NCBI RefSeq assembly: GCF_020859565.1 | Contig: NZ_JAJHUO010000023.1 | Location: 1-64,000, forward strand | Reading direction: 5' to 3' | DNA: 64,000 nt | From: Saccharothrix luteola | GTDB taxonomy: Bacteria > Actinomycetota > Actinomycetes > Mycobacteriales > Pseudonocardiaceae | In this document: positions 25,569 through 34,188 of the stretch, one piece after another | Layout of the letters: each line of letters opens with the position of its first letter | How positions within the stretch are numbered: the stretch's first letter is position 1 | Program-made: the position numbers and the translations under genes | Notes under the pieces: generated by a model | What the model saw: only the letters and a program-made list of their open reading frames with translations | Database searches by the model: none | Told to the model about the DNA's origin: nothing

Positions 25569-26480
25569 GTGGTAGCGCCGGACCCCGTCGACGCCCGTCT
25601 CCTGGCCATGATCGCCGAGATGGGCCGTGCCGCCGTGCACGAGGTGGCCGCACGGCTGGGCATGGACCCCCGGGAGGCCGCCACCCGGCTGATCACGTTG
25701 TCCGGCAGCGGTTTGCCGCTGCTCGTCGGCGTGGAGTGCGACCCGAACGGCATCCGCAAGGCGCTGGCCAACAGCGTGGCGTGGGGCAACTACTCGGGGC
25801 CCGGCGGCCAGGCCGCCCGCGGCACGCCGAGCGGACCGTACCCGCCCGTGCCGGGCACGGTGCACGGCACGCCGTCCGGCTCCTACCCCGGCTACCCCGG
25901 CCCGCAGGGGCCGCCGAGCACGCCGTTCCCGGCGCAGCCGCAGACCGGTCCGCAGCCCGTGGCGTCCGGTCCGGTGCGGGTGCCCGAGCCGGTCAGCACG
26001 TGGGGCGTGCCGGGCACGTCCGGCTGGGCGCGCGGCGACCAGGCACCCGCGCCCCGCGCGCGCACCGGCAAGATCGGCAGCACGTTGGAGACCGAGGGCC
26101 TGGAGGGCGCCCGGTTCACCATCCAGCTGGTCGAGGTGGTCGACCCGGCGGACTTCCTGTTCACCGCGGCCGGGTACAAGCTGGCCGCCGGCGAGCGCGC
26201 CGTGGTCGTGCACACGGAGCTGGCGAACATCGGCCAGGTGCCGTTCAACGCCCTGCCCGACATGTACCTGGTGCTGATGACCAACAAGGGCGAGACGGTC
26301 GGCAAGGCGCCGGTGTCGCTGTCGTCCCGGCCGCCGCACAAGATCGGCGTGCAGCCGGGCGAGACGGCCGGCGGGCACACCGTCTACGTGCTGCCCGAGG
26401 ACACCGTGATCTTCTCGGTGCGCTGGAGCTCCCGCCCCGAGACGGACCTGAACACCCTGGTCTGGACCATCGACGACTGA
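25569..26480 (+). CDS. AsnC-type HTH protein with C-terminal DUF4352-like domain
   Basis: About 303 aa. The N-terminal ~60 residues (VDARLLAMIAEMGRAAVHEVAARLGMDPREAATRLITL) resemble an Lrp/AsnC winged-helix domain. A Pro/Gly-rich linker (about 75-165) includes repeated GTPSG and YPGYPG text. The C-terminal beta-rich domain (about 175-300) resembles DUF4352-type immunoglobulin-like domains. The GTG start at 25569 is the first after the divergent dnaE promoter region. Function unknown; it could be a DNA-binding protein rather than a metabolite-responsive regulator. Confidence 0.65.
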   Translation: MVAPDPVDARLLAMIAEMGRAAVHEVAARLGMDPREAATRLITLSGSGLPLLVGVECDPNGIRKALANSVAWGNYSGPGGQAARGTPSGPYPPVPGTVHGTPSGSYPGYPGPQGPPSTPFPAQPQTGPQPVASGPVRVPEPVSTWGVPGTSGWARGDQAPAPRARTGKIGSTLETEGLEGARFTIQLVEVVDPADFLFTAAGYKLAAGERAVVVHTELANIGQVPFNALPDMYLVLMTNKGETVGKAPVSLSSRPPHKIGVQPGETAGGHTVYVLPEDTVIFSVRWSSRPETDLNTLVWTIDD

Positions 26481-26486
26481 GGGTCG

Positions 26487-27059
26487 TCACTCCCGGAGGA
26501 TCGCGGCCACCGCGTCGACCACGACCCGGCGGCGGCGGTCCCGGGTGATCCCGGCGGCGTGCGCGGCCATCTCCGGCGTCATCGAACCCCACAGCGCGGC
26601 GGTGTGCACGACCACCGCCAGCAGCTCCACGGGCGTGAAGCGGGTCGGGAGCACGCCCTCGTCCTGCGCCTTCGCGATCGCCGCGAGCTTGTCGTTCGTG
26701 CTCGCCACCACCACCTCGACCGCCGCGTAGCCGGCGCCCTCCAGGCGGTACCACTTGGCGAGCCGCTCCTTGACCGGGTGGTCGGCGAAGCGGTCGAACA
26801 GCCGGCCCGCGTACTCCGGCAGGTTCGCCGGGTCGATCGGCGCCTCGCGCAGCGTGTCCCGCGCGAGCTCGCTCAGCACCGCGTCGAACAGGCCGTCCTT
26901 GTTGGTGAAGTAGTGGTAGATCTGCGCTTTGTTGCTCTTCGCCGCCGCCGCGATCCGGTCGACGCGGGCGCCCGCGATCCCGTGCTCGGCGAACTCCTCG
27001 GCCGCCGCGTCCAGCAGCCGTCGCCGGGTCGCCTCCGCGTCACCAACCATGCCGGACAC
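26487..27059 (-). CDS. TetR-family transcriptional regulator
   Basis: About 190 aa. The N-terminal TetR DNA-binding domain reads RRLLDAAAEEFAEHGIAGARVDRIAAAAKSNKAQIYHYF with the turn at KAQIYHYFTNKDGLFDAV; the remainder is a helical ligand-binding domain. Starts GTG 27059 and ATG 27050 are both possible. It is divergent from the SDR gene, and two copies of a candidate operator lie between them, so it probably represses that dehydrogenase and itself. Confidence 0.88.
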   Translation of the reverse strand: MSGMVGDAEATRRRLLDAAAEEFAEHGIAGARVDRIAAAAKSNKAQIYHYFTNKDGLFDAVLSELARDTLREAPIDPANLPEYAGRLFDRFADHPVKERLAKWYRLEGAGYAAVEVVVASTNDKLAAIAKAQDEGVLPTRFTPVELLAVVVHTAALWGSMTPEMAAHAAGITRDRRRRVVVDAVAAILRE

Positions 27060-27068
27060 GGTACCTGA

Positions 27069-27132
27069 CTAACCGTCTAGTTGACAGCTCCGCCCCGGAG
27101 TGCTTACCTGGAGGAGCAGCTAACCAACTAGT
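27069..27132. promoter_or_regulatory. Paired candidate TetR operators
   Basis: CTAACCGTCTAGT (27069-27081) and CTAACCAACTAGT (27120-27132) are two direct copies of CTAACCNNCTAGT, 51 bp apart, in the gap between the TetR and SDR starts. Each sits in locally palindromic sequence (for example CTAAC at 27120 paired with AGTTAG at 27134). One copy overlaps each gene's expected promoter zone. Confidence 0.5.
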
Positions 27133-27147
27133 CAGTTAGGAATCGCC

Positions 27148-28020
27148 ATGAGCAAGGTCTTCCTCGTCACGGGCAGTTCGCGGGGCCTCGGCCGCCAGAT
27201 CGCCGAGAAGGTGTTGGCCGCCGGCCACTCGCTGGTCGCGACCGCGCGTCGGCCGGAGCAGCTGGCCGACCTGGTCGAGCGGCACGGCGACCGGGTGCGC
27301 GCGGTGGCGCTGGACGTCACCGATCCGGCAGCCGCACGGGCCGCCGTCGACATCGCGGTCGCGGCGTTCGGCCGGCTCGACGTGGTGGTCAACAACGCCG
27401 GTTACGCCAACTCGGGCTCGGTCGAGGACACGCCGGCCGAGGACTTCCGCGCGCAGGTGGACGCCAACCTGTTCGGCGTCGTCAACGTCACCAAGGCGGC
27501 GTTGCCCGTGCTGCGCGAACAGGGCGCGGGCCACGTCATCCAGGTCTCGTCGGTCGGCGGCCGGGTGACCACGCCGGGCCTGTCCGCCTACCAGGCGGCC
27601 AAGTTCGCGGTCGGCGGCTTCTCGGAGGTGCTCGCGAAGGAGGTCGCGCCGCTGGGCGTCAAGGTGACCGTGCTGGAGCCGGGCGGCATGCGGACCGACT
27701 GGGCGGGCTCGTCCATGGAGGTCCACCCGGTCTCGCCCGCCTACGCGCCGACGGTCGGCGCCGTGAACGAGCTGCGGACCACGCTCATGGCCCGGGCGGC
27801 GAGCGACCCGGCGAAGGTCGCGGACGTCGTCCTGCGGGTCGCCGACCTGGACGAGCCGCCGGTCCGGCTGCTGCTGGGCAGCGACGCGGTCCGGTTCGCC
27901 GCGCAGGTCGAGCAGGCCCGCGCCGAGTCGGACGCGAAGTGGAGCGAGCTGTCGCTGTCCACCGACTACGCCGACCTCACCGAGGCCAACACCGACCCGC
28001 TCGCCACGCTGCGGGGCTGA
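27148..28020 (+). CDS. Short-chain dehydrogenase/reductase
   Basis: About 290 aa classical SDR. The Rossmann glycine motif is VTGSSRGLGRQIA (about residues 6-18); the NNAGYAN block and the catalytic YQAAK (about residue 150) are present, preceded by QVSSVGG carrying the catalytic serine. It catalyses NAD(P)-dependent oxidation or reduction of an unknown substrate. Probably controlled by the divergent TetR gene. It converges with the Bcr/CflA-type transporter gene. Confidence 0.88.
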   Translation: MSKVFLVTGSSRGLGRQIAEKVLAAGHSLVATARRPEQLADLVERHGDRVRAVALDVTDPAAARAAVDIAVAAFGRLDVVVNNAGYANSGSVEDTPAEDFRAQVDANLFGVVNVTKAALPVLREQGAGHVIQVSSVGGRVTTPGLSAYQAAKFAVGGFSEVLAKEVAPLGVKVTVLEPGGMRTDWAGSSMEVHPVSPAYAPTVGAVNELRTTLMARAASDPAKVADVVLRVADLDEPPVRLLLGSDAVRFAAQVEQARAESDAKWSELSLSTDYADLTEANTDPLATLRG

Positions 28021-28084
28021 GGGCGGTTCACGGGTGGCGGGCGCCGGGCGTTCGCGGGCCGTGGGCGCCCGGGGCGTTCGCCGG

Positions 28085-29299
28085 TCAGGCCGGGGAGGCC
28101 GCCGGTTCGGTGTCCCTGGTGATGCCGATGTCACCCTTGGTCATGGTGGCGAACAGGACCACGGCCAGGATCGTCGCGCCCGCCATCACGGTCACCATCG
28201 GCAGCACGCTCGCCGAACCGCCCGCGCCGACCAGCGGCGCCATCAGGCCACCGACCATGAACGTCGTCACGCCCAGCACGGCCGACGCGCTGCCCGCCGC
28301 CTCTGGGTGCCGCGCCATCGCCAGCGCACCGGCGTTCGGCATGAGCAGGCCGACGCTCATCGTGAGCACGAACAGCGGTGGCAGGAACGTCGCCAACCCA
28401 CCGCCGACGAGCCCGCCGACCAGCAACCCGACCCCACCGGTCGCCGCACCCGCCAGCCCGATCTTGAGCAGCGGACGCGGCATGATCCGGCCCGTCAGCC
28501 TGGTGTTGAGCAGGCCGGCCAGGACGATCGCCACCGAGTTCGCGCCGAACACCAGGCTGAACTGCTGCGGGCTCAACCCGTACACGCCCTGGAGCACGAA
28601 CGACGCCCCCGCGACGTAGCCGAACAGCGAGCCCAGCGCCAGCGCCGACGCCAGCGCGTAGCCGACGAACTTGCGGTCGGCCAGCAGCCCGCCGAACACC
28701 TTGATCGTGAGCAGCAGGTTCGCCGGCCGCCTCTTGTTCCGCGGCAACGTCTCCGGCAGGCCGACGGCCAGGGCGATCAGCAGGGCCAACCCGATCAACG
28801 CGAGCGCGATGAACGTGCCGCGCCAGCTCGTGAACCTCAGCAGCTGACCGCCCAGCACGGGAGCCACCACCGGCCCCAGGCTGTTGACCAGCATCATCAA
28901 CGACATGAACCGCGCCATCGCGAGACCCTCGAACCGGTCGCGCGCCACCGCCATCGCGACCACGAACCCGGCCGCCACGCCGAGCCCTTGCAGCAGCCGC
29001 AGGCCGGAGAGCGCGAGCGCGCTGGGCGCCACGGCGCAGAACAGCGAGATCACGACGTAGCTGCCGATCCCGACCAGCAGCGGGCGCCGCCTGCCCCACG
29101 AGTCCGACAGCGGGCCCACGAACAACTGCCCTACCGACAGGCCGATGATGAACGTGGTCAGCGACAGCTGGATCTGCGACTCGGTCGAGCCGAACTCCGC
29201 GGCGATGCCCGGGAACGCGGGCAGGTAGGTGTCGATCGAGAGCGGTCCGAGCAGGCACAGGGTGCCCAGCAACGCCACCAGTCGGGACCTGTTGTCCAT
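28085..29299 (-). CDS. Bcr/CflA-type multidrug efflux MFS transporter
   Basis: About 404 aa with 12 transmembrane segments. The N-terminal GPLSIDTYLPAFPGIAAEFG and GQLFVGPLSDSWGRRRPLLVG (motif A) are characteristic of the drug:H+ antiporter 12-TMS Bcr/CflA group; VAMAVARDRFEG follows. It would export drugs or small molecules in exchange for protons. ATG 29299 opens at MDNRSRLVALLG. No regulator is adjacent on the same transcript. Confidence 0.85.
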   Translation of the reverse strand: MDNRSRLVALLGTLCLLGPLSIDTYLPAFPGIAAEFGSTESQIQLSLTTFIIGLSVGQLFVGPLSDSWGRRRPLLVGIGSYVVISLFCAVAPSALALSGLRLLQGLGVAAGFVVAMAVARDRFEGLAMARFMSLMMLVNSLGPVVAPVLGGQLLRFTSWRGTFIALALIGLALLIALAVGLPETLPRNKRRPANLLLTIKVFGGLLADRKFVGYALASALALGSLFGYVAGASFVLQGVYGLSPQQFSLVFGANSVAIVLAGLLNTRLTGRIMPRPLLKIGLAGAATGGVGLLVGGLVGGGLATFLPPLFVLTMSVGLLMPNAGALAMARHPEAAGSASAVLGVTTFMVGGLMAPLVGAGGSASVLPMVTVMAGATILAVVLFATMTKGDIGITRDTEPAASPA

Positions 29300-29407
29300 C
29301 GCCAACCCCCACACGCTCGTCTGGCAAAAGCTTCGCAAGCCAAACGATCCGGGGAAAGCGATATGTCCGAGGTCACGCGCGGGGCGCAAGTGTTTCGCCC
29401 CGATGGC

Positions 29408-30343
29408 TCAATAACCTTCTGCGCGCAGGAATTCCAGCGCGGCGGCGAGGTCGTCGGGGTACTCGCTGGTGAACGACACCCACTGGTTGTCGGCCGGGTG
29501 GTGGAAGCCGAGCGTCCGCGCGTGCAGCCACTGCCGCGTGACGCCGAGGCGCTTGGCCAGCACGGGGTCCGCGCCGTAGGTGATGTCGCCGACGCACGGG
29601 TGCCGCAACGCGGAGAAGTGCACGCGGATCTGGTGCGTGCGGCCGGTTTCCAGGTGCACGTCGAGCAGTGACGCGGCGCGGAACGCCTCCACCACCTCGT
29701 AGTGCGTGATGCTCGGCTTGCCGTTGGCCATCACGGCGAACTTGTAGTCGTGCTTGGGGTGCCGGTCGATCGGCGCGTCGATGGTGCCCTTGATCGGGTC
29801 CGGGTGGCCCTGCACGAGCGCGTGGTAGAGCTTGTCGACCGTGCGCTCCTTGAACGCGTGCTTCAACGCCGAGTAGGCGTGCTCGCTCTTGGCCACGACC
29901 ATGACGCCGGTCGTGCCGACGTCCAACCGGTGCACGACGCCCTGGCGCTCGGCGGCGCCCGACGTGGAGATCCGGATGCCCGCCGCGGCCAAGCCGCCGA
30001 CCACGGTCGGACCGGTCCAGCCGGGGCTGGGGTGCACGGCCACGCCGACCGGCTTGTCGACCACGATCACGTCGTCGTCCTCGTGCAGGACCACCAGGCC
30101 CTCCACGGGCACGGCCTGCACCTGCACGGGGCGTTCGGGCTCGGGGAGGGTGACCTCCAGCACGGAGCCCGCGACCAGGCGGTCCGACTTGCCGGCGGGC
30201 TGCCCGTCGAGCACGACGTCACCCGATTCCGTCAACGCCGCCACCACGGTCCGGGACAGGCCGAGGAGCTTGGCCAGACCGGCGTCGACCCGCATCCCGT
30301 CCAAACCGTCCGGAACGGGAAGGGACCGATAATCGCCGCTCAT
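29408..30343 (-). CDS. RluD-family 23S rRNA pseudouridine synthase
   Basis: About 311 aa. An N-terminal S4 RNA-binding domain (about residues 18-75, DAGLAKLLGLSRTVVAAL) precedes the synthase domain. The catalytic aspartate lies in VVHRLDVGTTGVMVVAK (about residue 140). The C-terminal ETGRTHQIRVH block is present. Members convert specific uridines of 23S rRNA to pseudouridine. ATG 30343 overlaps the lspA stop; the lspA-RluD order is common in many bacteria. Confidence 0.9.
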   Translation of the reverse strand: MSGDYRSLPVPDGLDGMRVDAGLAKLLGLSRTVVAALTESGDVVLDGQPAGKSDRLVAGSVLEVTLPEPERPVQVQAVPVEGLVVLHEDDDVIVVDKPVGVAVHPSPGWTGPTVVGGLAAAGIRISTSGAAERQGVVHRLDVGTTGVMVVAKSEHAYSALKHAFKERTVDKLYHALVQGHPDPIKGTIDAPIDRHPKHDYKFAVMANGKPSITHYEVVEAFRAASLLDVHLETGRTHQIRVHFSALRHPCVGDITYGADPVLAKRLGVTRQWLHARTLGFHHPADNQWVSFTSEYPDDLAAALEFLRAEGY

Positions 30344-30924
30344 GCGCCCGCCTTCTTCTCGCTGGACTTCTTCTCCACGCGGGTGCCGTCGTAGTCGCGC
30401 TGGAGCAACGCCATCAGCACGATCACGCCACCGCCCACGCAGATGGCGGAGTCCGCCAGGTTGAACACGGGGAAGAAGTTGCCCCACGGGTCGAGCACCG
30501 AGATGAAGTCGACCACGCCGCCGCGCAGCGGGCCGGGGCCGCGGAAGATCCGGTCGACCAGGTTGCCCATCGCGCCGCCCAGGACCAGGCCGAGGCCGAT
30601 GGCCCAGCCGACCGACCGCAACCGGCGCGCGATCCACAGGATGAACACCACCACGCCGGACGCGATCAGGGCGAGGATCACCGTCCAGCCCTCGGCCAGG
30701 CCGAACGCGGCGCCGGTGTTGCGGATCAGCGGCAGGTAGAGCAGGCCGCCGAACAGCTCGATCGGCTCGCGCCCCTCCAGGTTCTCCACCGCGATGATCT
30801 TGGTGACCAGGTCGAGCGCCAACACGAGCGGCGCGATGACGGCCAGCAGCAGGACCCGTCGCTTGGGCAGCGGTGCGTCCGGCTGGTCCGGCGTGTCCGG
30901 CTCGGTGTTGGGATCGGTGCTCAC
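30340..30924 (-). CDS. lspA: Lipoprotein signal peptidase (signal peptidase II)
   Basis: About 194 aa, four transmembrane helices after a hydrophilic, acidic ~25-residue N-terminus. Conserved blocks are LDLVTKIIAVENL, IRNTGAAFGLAEG, GNLVDRIFRG and the catalytic aspartates in GGVVDFI and FNLADSAI. It cleaves prolipoprotein signal peptides, such as those at 2893-4449 and 61030-61527. The GTG start at 30924 excludes a Pro/Ala-rich upstream extension. The basic tail EKKSSEKK is probably cytoplasmic. Confidence 0.92.
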   Translation of the reverse strand: MSTDPNTEPDTPDQPDAPLPKRRVLLLAVIAPLVLALDLVTKIIAVENLEGREPIELFGGLLYLPLIRNTGAAFGLAEGWTVILALIASGVVVFILWIARRLRSVGWAIGLGLVLGGAMGNLVDRIFRGPGPLRGGVVDFISVLDPWGNFFPVFNLADSAICVGGGVIVLMALLQRDYDGTRVEKKSSEKKAGA

Positions 30925-30947
30925 CGGGCCATTGTCCAGTATCGGGG

Positions 30948-32267
30948 TCAACGCAGGAACGGCGGGAGCGCGCGCTGGTCGTCCAGCGGTGCCCAACGGC
31001 CGTCCCGGACCTCGTACTCCCACCGCGAGCCCTCGACCACGAGCGCGCGCAACGCGGCCACGAACCGGTCCACGTGCTCCTCGGTGGTGCCCAGCCCGAT
31101 CGACGCACGCAGCGCACGTTCGCCGTGGGCGAGCCGGTGCACGGCCACGTGCGCGCAGAACGCGCCGTCACGCACGCCGATGCCGTGCTCGGCGGACAGC
31201 GCGGCGGCCAGGTAGCCGGCGTCCTGACCGCCGACGGTGAAGCTCACCACACCCACCCGGTCCTGGTCCGAGCCGAACAGCGTCAGCTCGTGCACACCGG
31301 GAACGGTCTTCAGGCCCGCGCGCAGCCGCGCCAGCAGCACGCGCTCGTGCTCGGTGGTCTGCTCCCAGTGCCTGCCCAGCACGTCGCACGCCACGGCCAG
31401 CGCGTGCACCCCCACCACGTTCGGCGTGCCCGCCTCGTGCCGCTCGGGCACCGCCGACCAGGCCACGCCCAGCCGGTCGCCGTGGTCGGTGACGCGGGCC
31501 GTCGCACCGCCGCCCACCAGGTACGGCTCGGCGGCCTGCAACCAGTCCGACCGGCCGACCAGCACACCCGCGCCGAACGGGGCGTAGACCTTGTGCCCCG
31601 ACAGCACGGTGTAGTCGACGTCCAGCGCGCGCACGTCCACCGGCCGGTGCGGCGCGAGCTGGGCGGCGTCCAGGGCGATCCGGGCGCCGTGCCTGCGGGC
31701 CACCCTGGCCAGCTCGGCCACCGGCCAGATCTCGCCGGTCACGTTGGACGCGCCCGTCACCACGACCAGCCGCGGGCCGACCGGCGCCTCGCGCAGCGCC
31801 CGGTCCAGCTCGAGCACGGCGCGCGCGGGCGAGTCGGGCGTGCGCAGGCGGCGCACGTTCGGGCCGCGCCAGGGCAGCAGCGCGGCGTGGTGCTCGGTGT
31901 CGAACAGGATCACGGCGGTGTGCCTGGGCAGGCTCCTGGCCAGCAGGTTCAGCGCGTCGGTGGTGTTGCGGGCGAACACGACGGCGTCGCTGTCGCGGGC
32001 GTTGAGGAACCGCCGGACCGACGAGCGGGCCTGCTCGTAGACCTTGGTGCTGACCTGCGAGGCGAAGCCCGCGCCCCGGTGCACGCTGGCGTACCAGGGC
32101 AGCACCTCGTCCACGGCGTCGCGGACCTGCTCCAGGCACGGCGCGCTGGCCGCGTGGTCGAGGTTGGCGTACTCGACGCGCTCGCCGGTGACCAGCGGCA
32201 CGCGCAGCGACGCGCCGACGACACGGGGCAGTGCGGCGACGGTGGTGAGGGGAACTGCGATCGTCAT
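30948..32267 (-). CDS. Class-V aminotransferase/EgtE-like PLP enzyme under SAM-IV control
   Basis: About 439 aa. Features are YANLDHAASAPCLEQVRDAV near the N-terminus, PLP contacts ILFDTEHHAAL and ARIALDAAQLAPHR, and the Schiff-base lysine in LSGHKVYAPFGAGV (about residue 225). The C-terminal half retains GVRDGAFCAHV with a cysteine in a position suggestive of a desulfurase/lyase loop. The leader carries a SAM-IV riboswitch, which points to sulfur-amino-acid metabolism. It could be an EgtE-type C-S lyase, but no egtABCD genes are nearby. RBS GGAGG lies 5 nt before the ATG. Confidence 0.8.
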   Translation of the reverse strand: MTIAVPLTTVAALPRVVGASLRVPLVTGERVEYANLDHAASAPCLEQVRDAVDEVLPWYASVHRGAGFASQVSTKVYEQARSSVRRFLNARDSDAVVFARNTTDALNLLARSLPRHTAVILFDTEHHAALLPWRGPNVRRLRTPDSPARAVLELDRALREAPVGPRLVVVTGASNVTGEIWPVAELARVARRHGARIALDAAQLAPHRPVDVRALDVDYTVLSGHKVYAPFGAGVLVGRSDWLQAAEPYLVGGGATARVTDHGDRLGVAWSAVPERHEAGTPNVVGVHALAVACDVLGRHWEQTTEHERVLLARLRAGLKTVPGVHELTLFGSDQDRVGVVSFTVGGQDAGYLAAALSAEHGIGVRDGAFCAHVAVHRLAHGERALRASIGLGTTEEHVDRFVAALRALVVEGSRWEYEVRDGRWAPLDDQRALPPFLR

Positions 32268-32304
32268 GACGCCCTCCGGGGGTCCGGGGACACCCCACCT
32301 GAGA

Positions 32305-32425
32305 GGGAGCCCGCGCTTGCCGGGCGCCCTGCGCGCCAGGCCAGGTCCTCACCAGGGGCACCCCACCGCGGTAGGAGGGTTGCCGGCCAGCAAGCCTGGG
32401 CTTAGCGCTGGCACTCATGACCTTC
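32305..32425 (-). ncRNA. SAM-IV riboswitch
   Basis: Read on the minus strand, the leader contains the conserved SAM-IV sequence blocks: GGTCATGAGTGCCAGCG (start about 32422), CTTGCTGGCCGGCAACCCTCC, CCGCGGTGGGGTGCCCC, GGTGAGGACCTGG, and the closing GGCAAGCGCGGGCTCC (about 32322-32307). These blocks form the SAM-binding core and pseudoknots of this actinobacterial riboswitch class. A GC hairpin between the aptamer and the RBS suggests translational control. SAM binding should lower expression of the downstream PLP enzyme. End coordinates are approximate. Confidence 0.85.
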
Positions 32426-32508
32426 GGCTCGAAGTTAACCCGGCCCGCGCGTCCCCGTCGAGGGGCGTTCACATCCTGGGAGCGCCACGGCGGGGCCGAG
32501 CGGGCGCG

Positions 32509-33990
32509 TCACGGCAGGCCGACGTCGCCCTTCCAGCGCGCGAACCGACCCGCCCGGTCGACGGCGCGGATGCGGTGCTCGGTCGCCGTGCGCATGGCCT
32601 CGGTGCACACCACCAGCAGCTGGTCGTGCTCCTGCAAGCGGGTGGTCGGCTGCGGCGTGAAGCCGTTCGCGTCCCGCACCACGAGGCTCACCGACGAGCC
32701 CGGCGGCAGCCGCAGCTCGGACAGGTACACGCCGTGCAGCTTGGAGCCGGGCTGGATGCGGACCTGGAGCAGCTCCGCGCCGAGGTCGTCCAACGCCGAC
32801 GAGTCGACCTGCACCTCGTGCGCCTCGCCGGACTTGACCAGCCCCAGCCACTTGGCCAGCCACGGCAGGGTCGTGCCCTGCACCAAGGTCAGCACCACGA
32901 CCAGCACGAACACCGCGTCCACGAGCTGCTGCGCCCCGCGCACGCCCTGGATCAGCGGGATCAGGGCGAACACGATCGGCACGGCGCCGCGCAGCCCGGA
33001 CCACGAGACGAACACCTGTTCCCGCCACGGCACGCGGAACGGCAGCGCGGCGAACAGCACCGACAGCGGCCGGGCCAGCAGCACCAGCACCGCGCCCGCC
33101 ACCAGCGCGGGCACCAGCGCGTCGAGCAGCCGGCCGGGCGAGGCGTACAGGCCGAGCAGCACGAACAGCCCGATCTGCGCGATCCAGCCCAGCCCTTCGG
33201 CGAACGACAGGGTGTCCGCCCGGTGCGGCAGGCGGGCGTTGCCGAGCACGAGGGCGGCGGTGTAGACGGCCAGGAAGCCGGACGCGTGCGCGAGGTCTCC
33301 GACGGTGTAGGCGAGCAGGCAGACCGCGACCGTGGCCAGCGGGTACAGGCCGGTGGCGGGCAGCGCGGCGCGGCGCAGCCCGATCCCGCCGAGCCAGCCG
33401 AGCACGATCCCGATCACCCCGCCCGCGATCAGCTCGTAGCCCATCAGCAGCGGCGCGGTCCACGTGATCGGGTCGGGCGAGGCGAGCAGCACCACGGCGA
33501 TGTAGACCGGCGCGTCGTTGATGCCGGACTCCAGCTCCAGCGCGCCGATGAGCCGCTTGCCGACGCCCACCCCGCGCAACACGCTGAACACGGCCGCGGC
33601 GTCGGTGGACGACAGCACCGCGCCCCACAGCAGCGCCGTGCGCCAGTCCATGTCCAGCAGGAAGTGCAGCGCGAACCCGGTGACCGCGATGCTCACGCCG
33701 ACGGCGACCGTCGACAGCGTGATGCCGAGGCCGAGCGCGGGCTTCACCGCGCTCCACCGGGTGGTGAGACCGCCCTCGGTGAGGATCAGCACGAGCGCGA
33801 CCGTGCCGAGGGAGCGGGTCAGGTCGGCGTCCTCGAACTGGATGCCCACCACGGCTTCGCCGAGCAGCACCCCGATGCCGAGGTAGAGCAGGAGGGACGG
33901 CAGACCGAGCCGGATCGACACCCTGACCGCGATCACGGAGAGCAGCAGGACCGCGGCGGCAATGCCCAAGTAGCCCGTCACATCGCCCAC
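32509..33990 (-). CDS. Potassium/proton antiporter (CPA1 family with RCK-C domain)
   Basis: About 493 aa. Some 12-13 membrane helices (to about residue 385) are followed by a cytoplasmic TrkA-C/RCK-C ligand domain (about 400-475; QPGSKLHGVYLSELRLPPGSSVSLVVRDANGF). The exchanger signature is LSSTDAAAVFSVLRG with LELESGINDAPVYI. This architecture matches CvrA/NhaP2-like K+/H+ antiporters. GTG 33990 is preferred: GGAGG lies 4 nt upstream; GTG 34017 adds nine arginine-rich residues. It is divergent from the secreted aminopeptidase gene. Confidence 0.85.
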   Translation of the reverse strand: MGDVTGYLGIAAAVLLLSVIAVRVSIRLGLPSLLLYLGIGVLLGEAVVGIQFEDADLTRSLGTVALVLILTEGGLTTRWSAVKPALGLGITLSTVAVGVSIAVTGFALHFLLDMDWRTALLWGAVLSSTDAAAVFSVLRGVGVGKRLIGALELESGINDAPVYIAVVLLASPDPITWTAPLLMGYELIAGGVIGIVLGWLGGIGLRRAALPATGLYPLATVAVCLLAYTVGDLAHASGFLAVYTAALVLGNARLPHRADTLSFAEGLGWIAQIGLFVLLGLYASPGRLLDALVPALVAGAVLVLLARPLSVLFAALPFRVPWREQVFVSWSGLRGAVPIVFALIPLIQGVRGAQQLVDAVFVLVVVLTLVQGTTLPWLAKWLGLVKSGEAHEVQVDSSALDDLGAELLQVRIQPGSKLHGVYLSELRLPPGSSVSLVVRDANGFTPQPTTRLQEHDQLLVVCTEAMRTATEHRIRAVDRAGRFARWKGDVGLP

Positions 33991-34188
33991 TCGACCTCCA
34001 CGCCGCCGCTCCGTCACCCGACAGGGTCATTCTCCCTGGTGATACCGAAATGGACGAATCCGGCACCGCACGCAGCGTCACCAGCCGAACGTCGCTAGCG
34101 CGAACCATGCAGAACCGTGCATGTTCGACGACAGGGTCCGCCGCCCCCGGTCACCTCCACGTCCCCGTACCTCCCTGCTGGAGTCACC

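Noticed and set aside
21853..25575. 1240-aa open frame on the plus strand across dnaE
   Set aside because: It is antisense to the clearly recognisable DnaE and is rich in His/Arg/Val/Leu typical of high-GC shadow frames; no domain seen.
28021..28084. GC-rich hairpin between the SDR and the efflux gene
   Set aside because: GGGCGCC-type self-pairing is present but no single clear stem stands out from background GC content.
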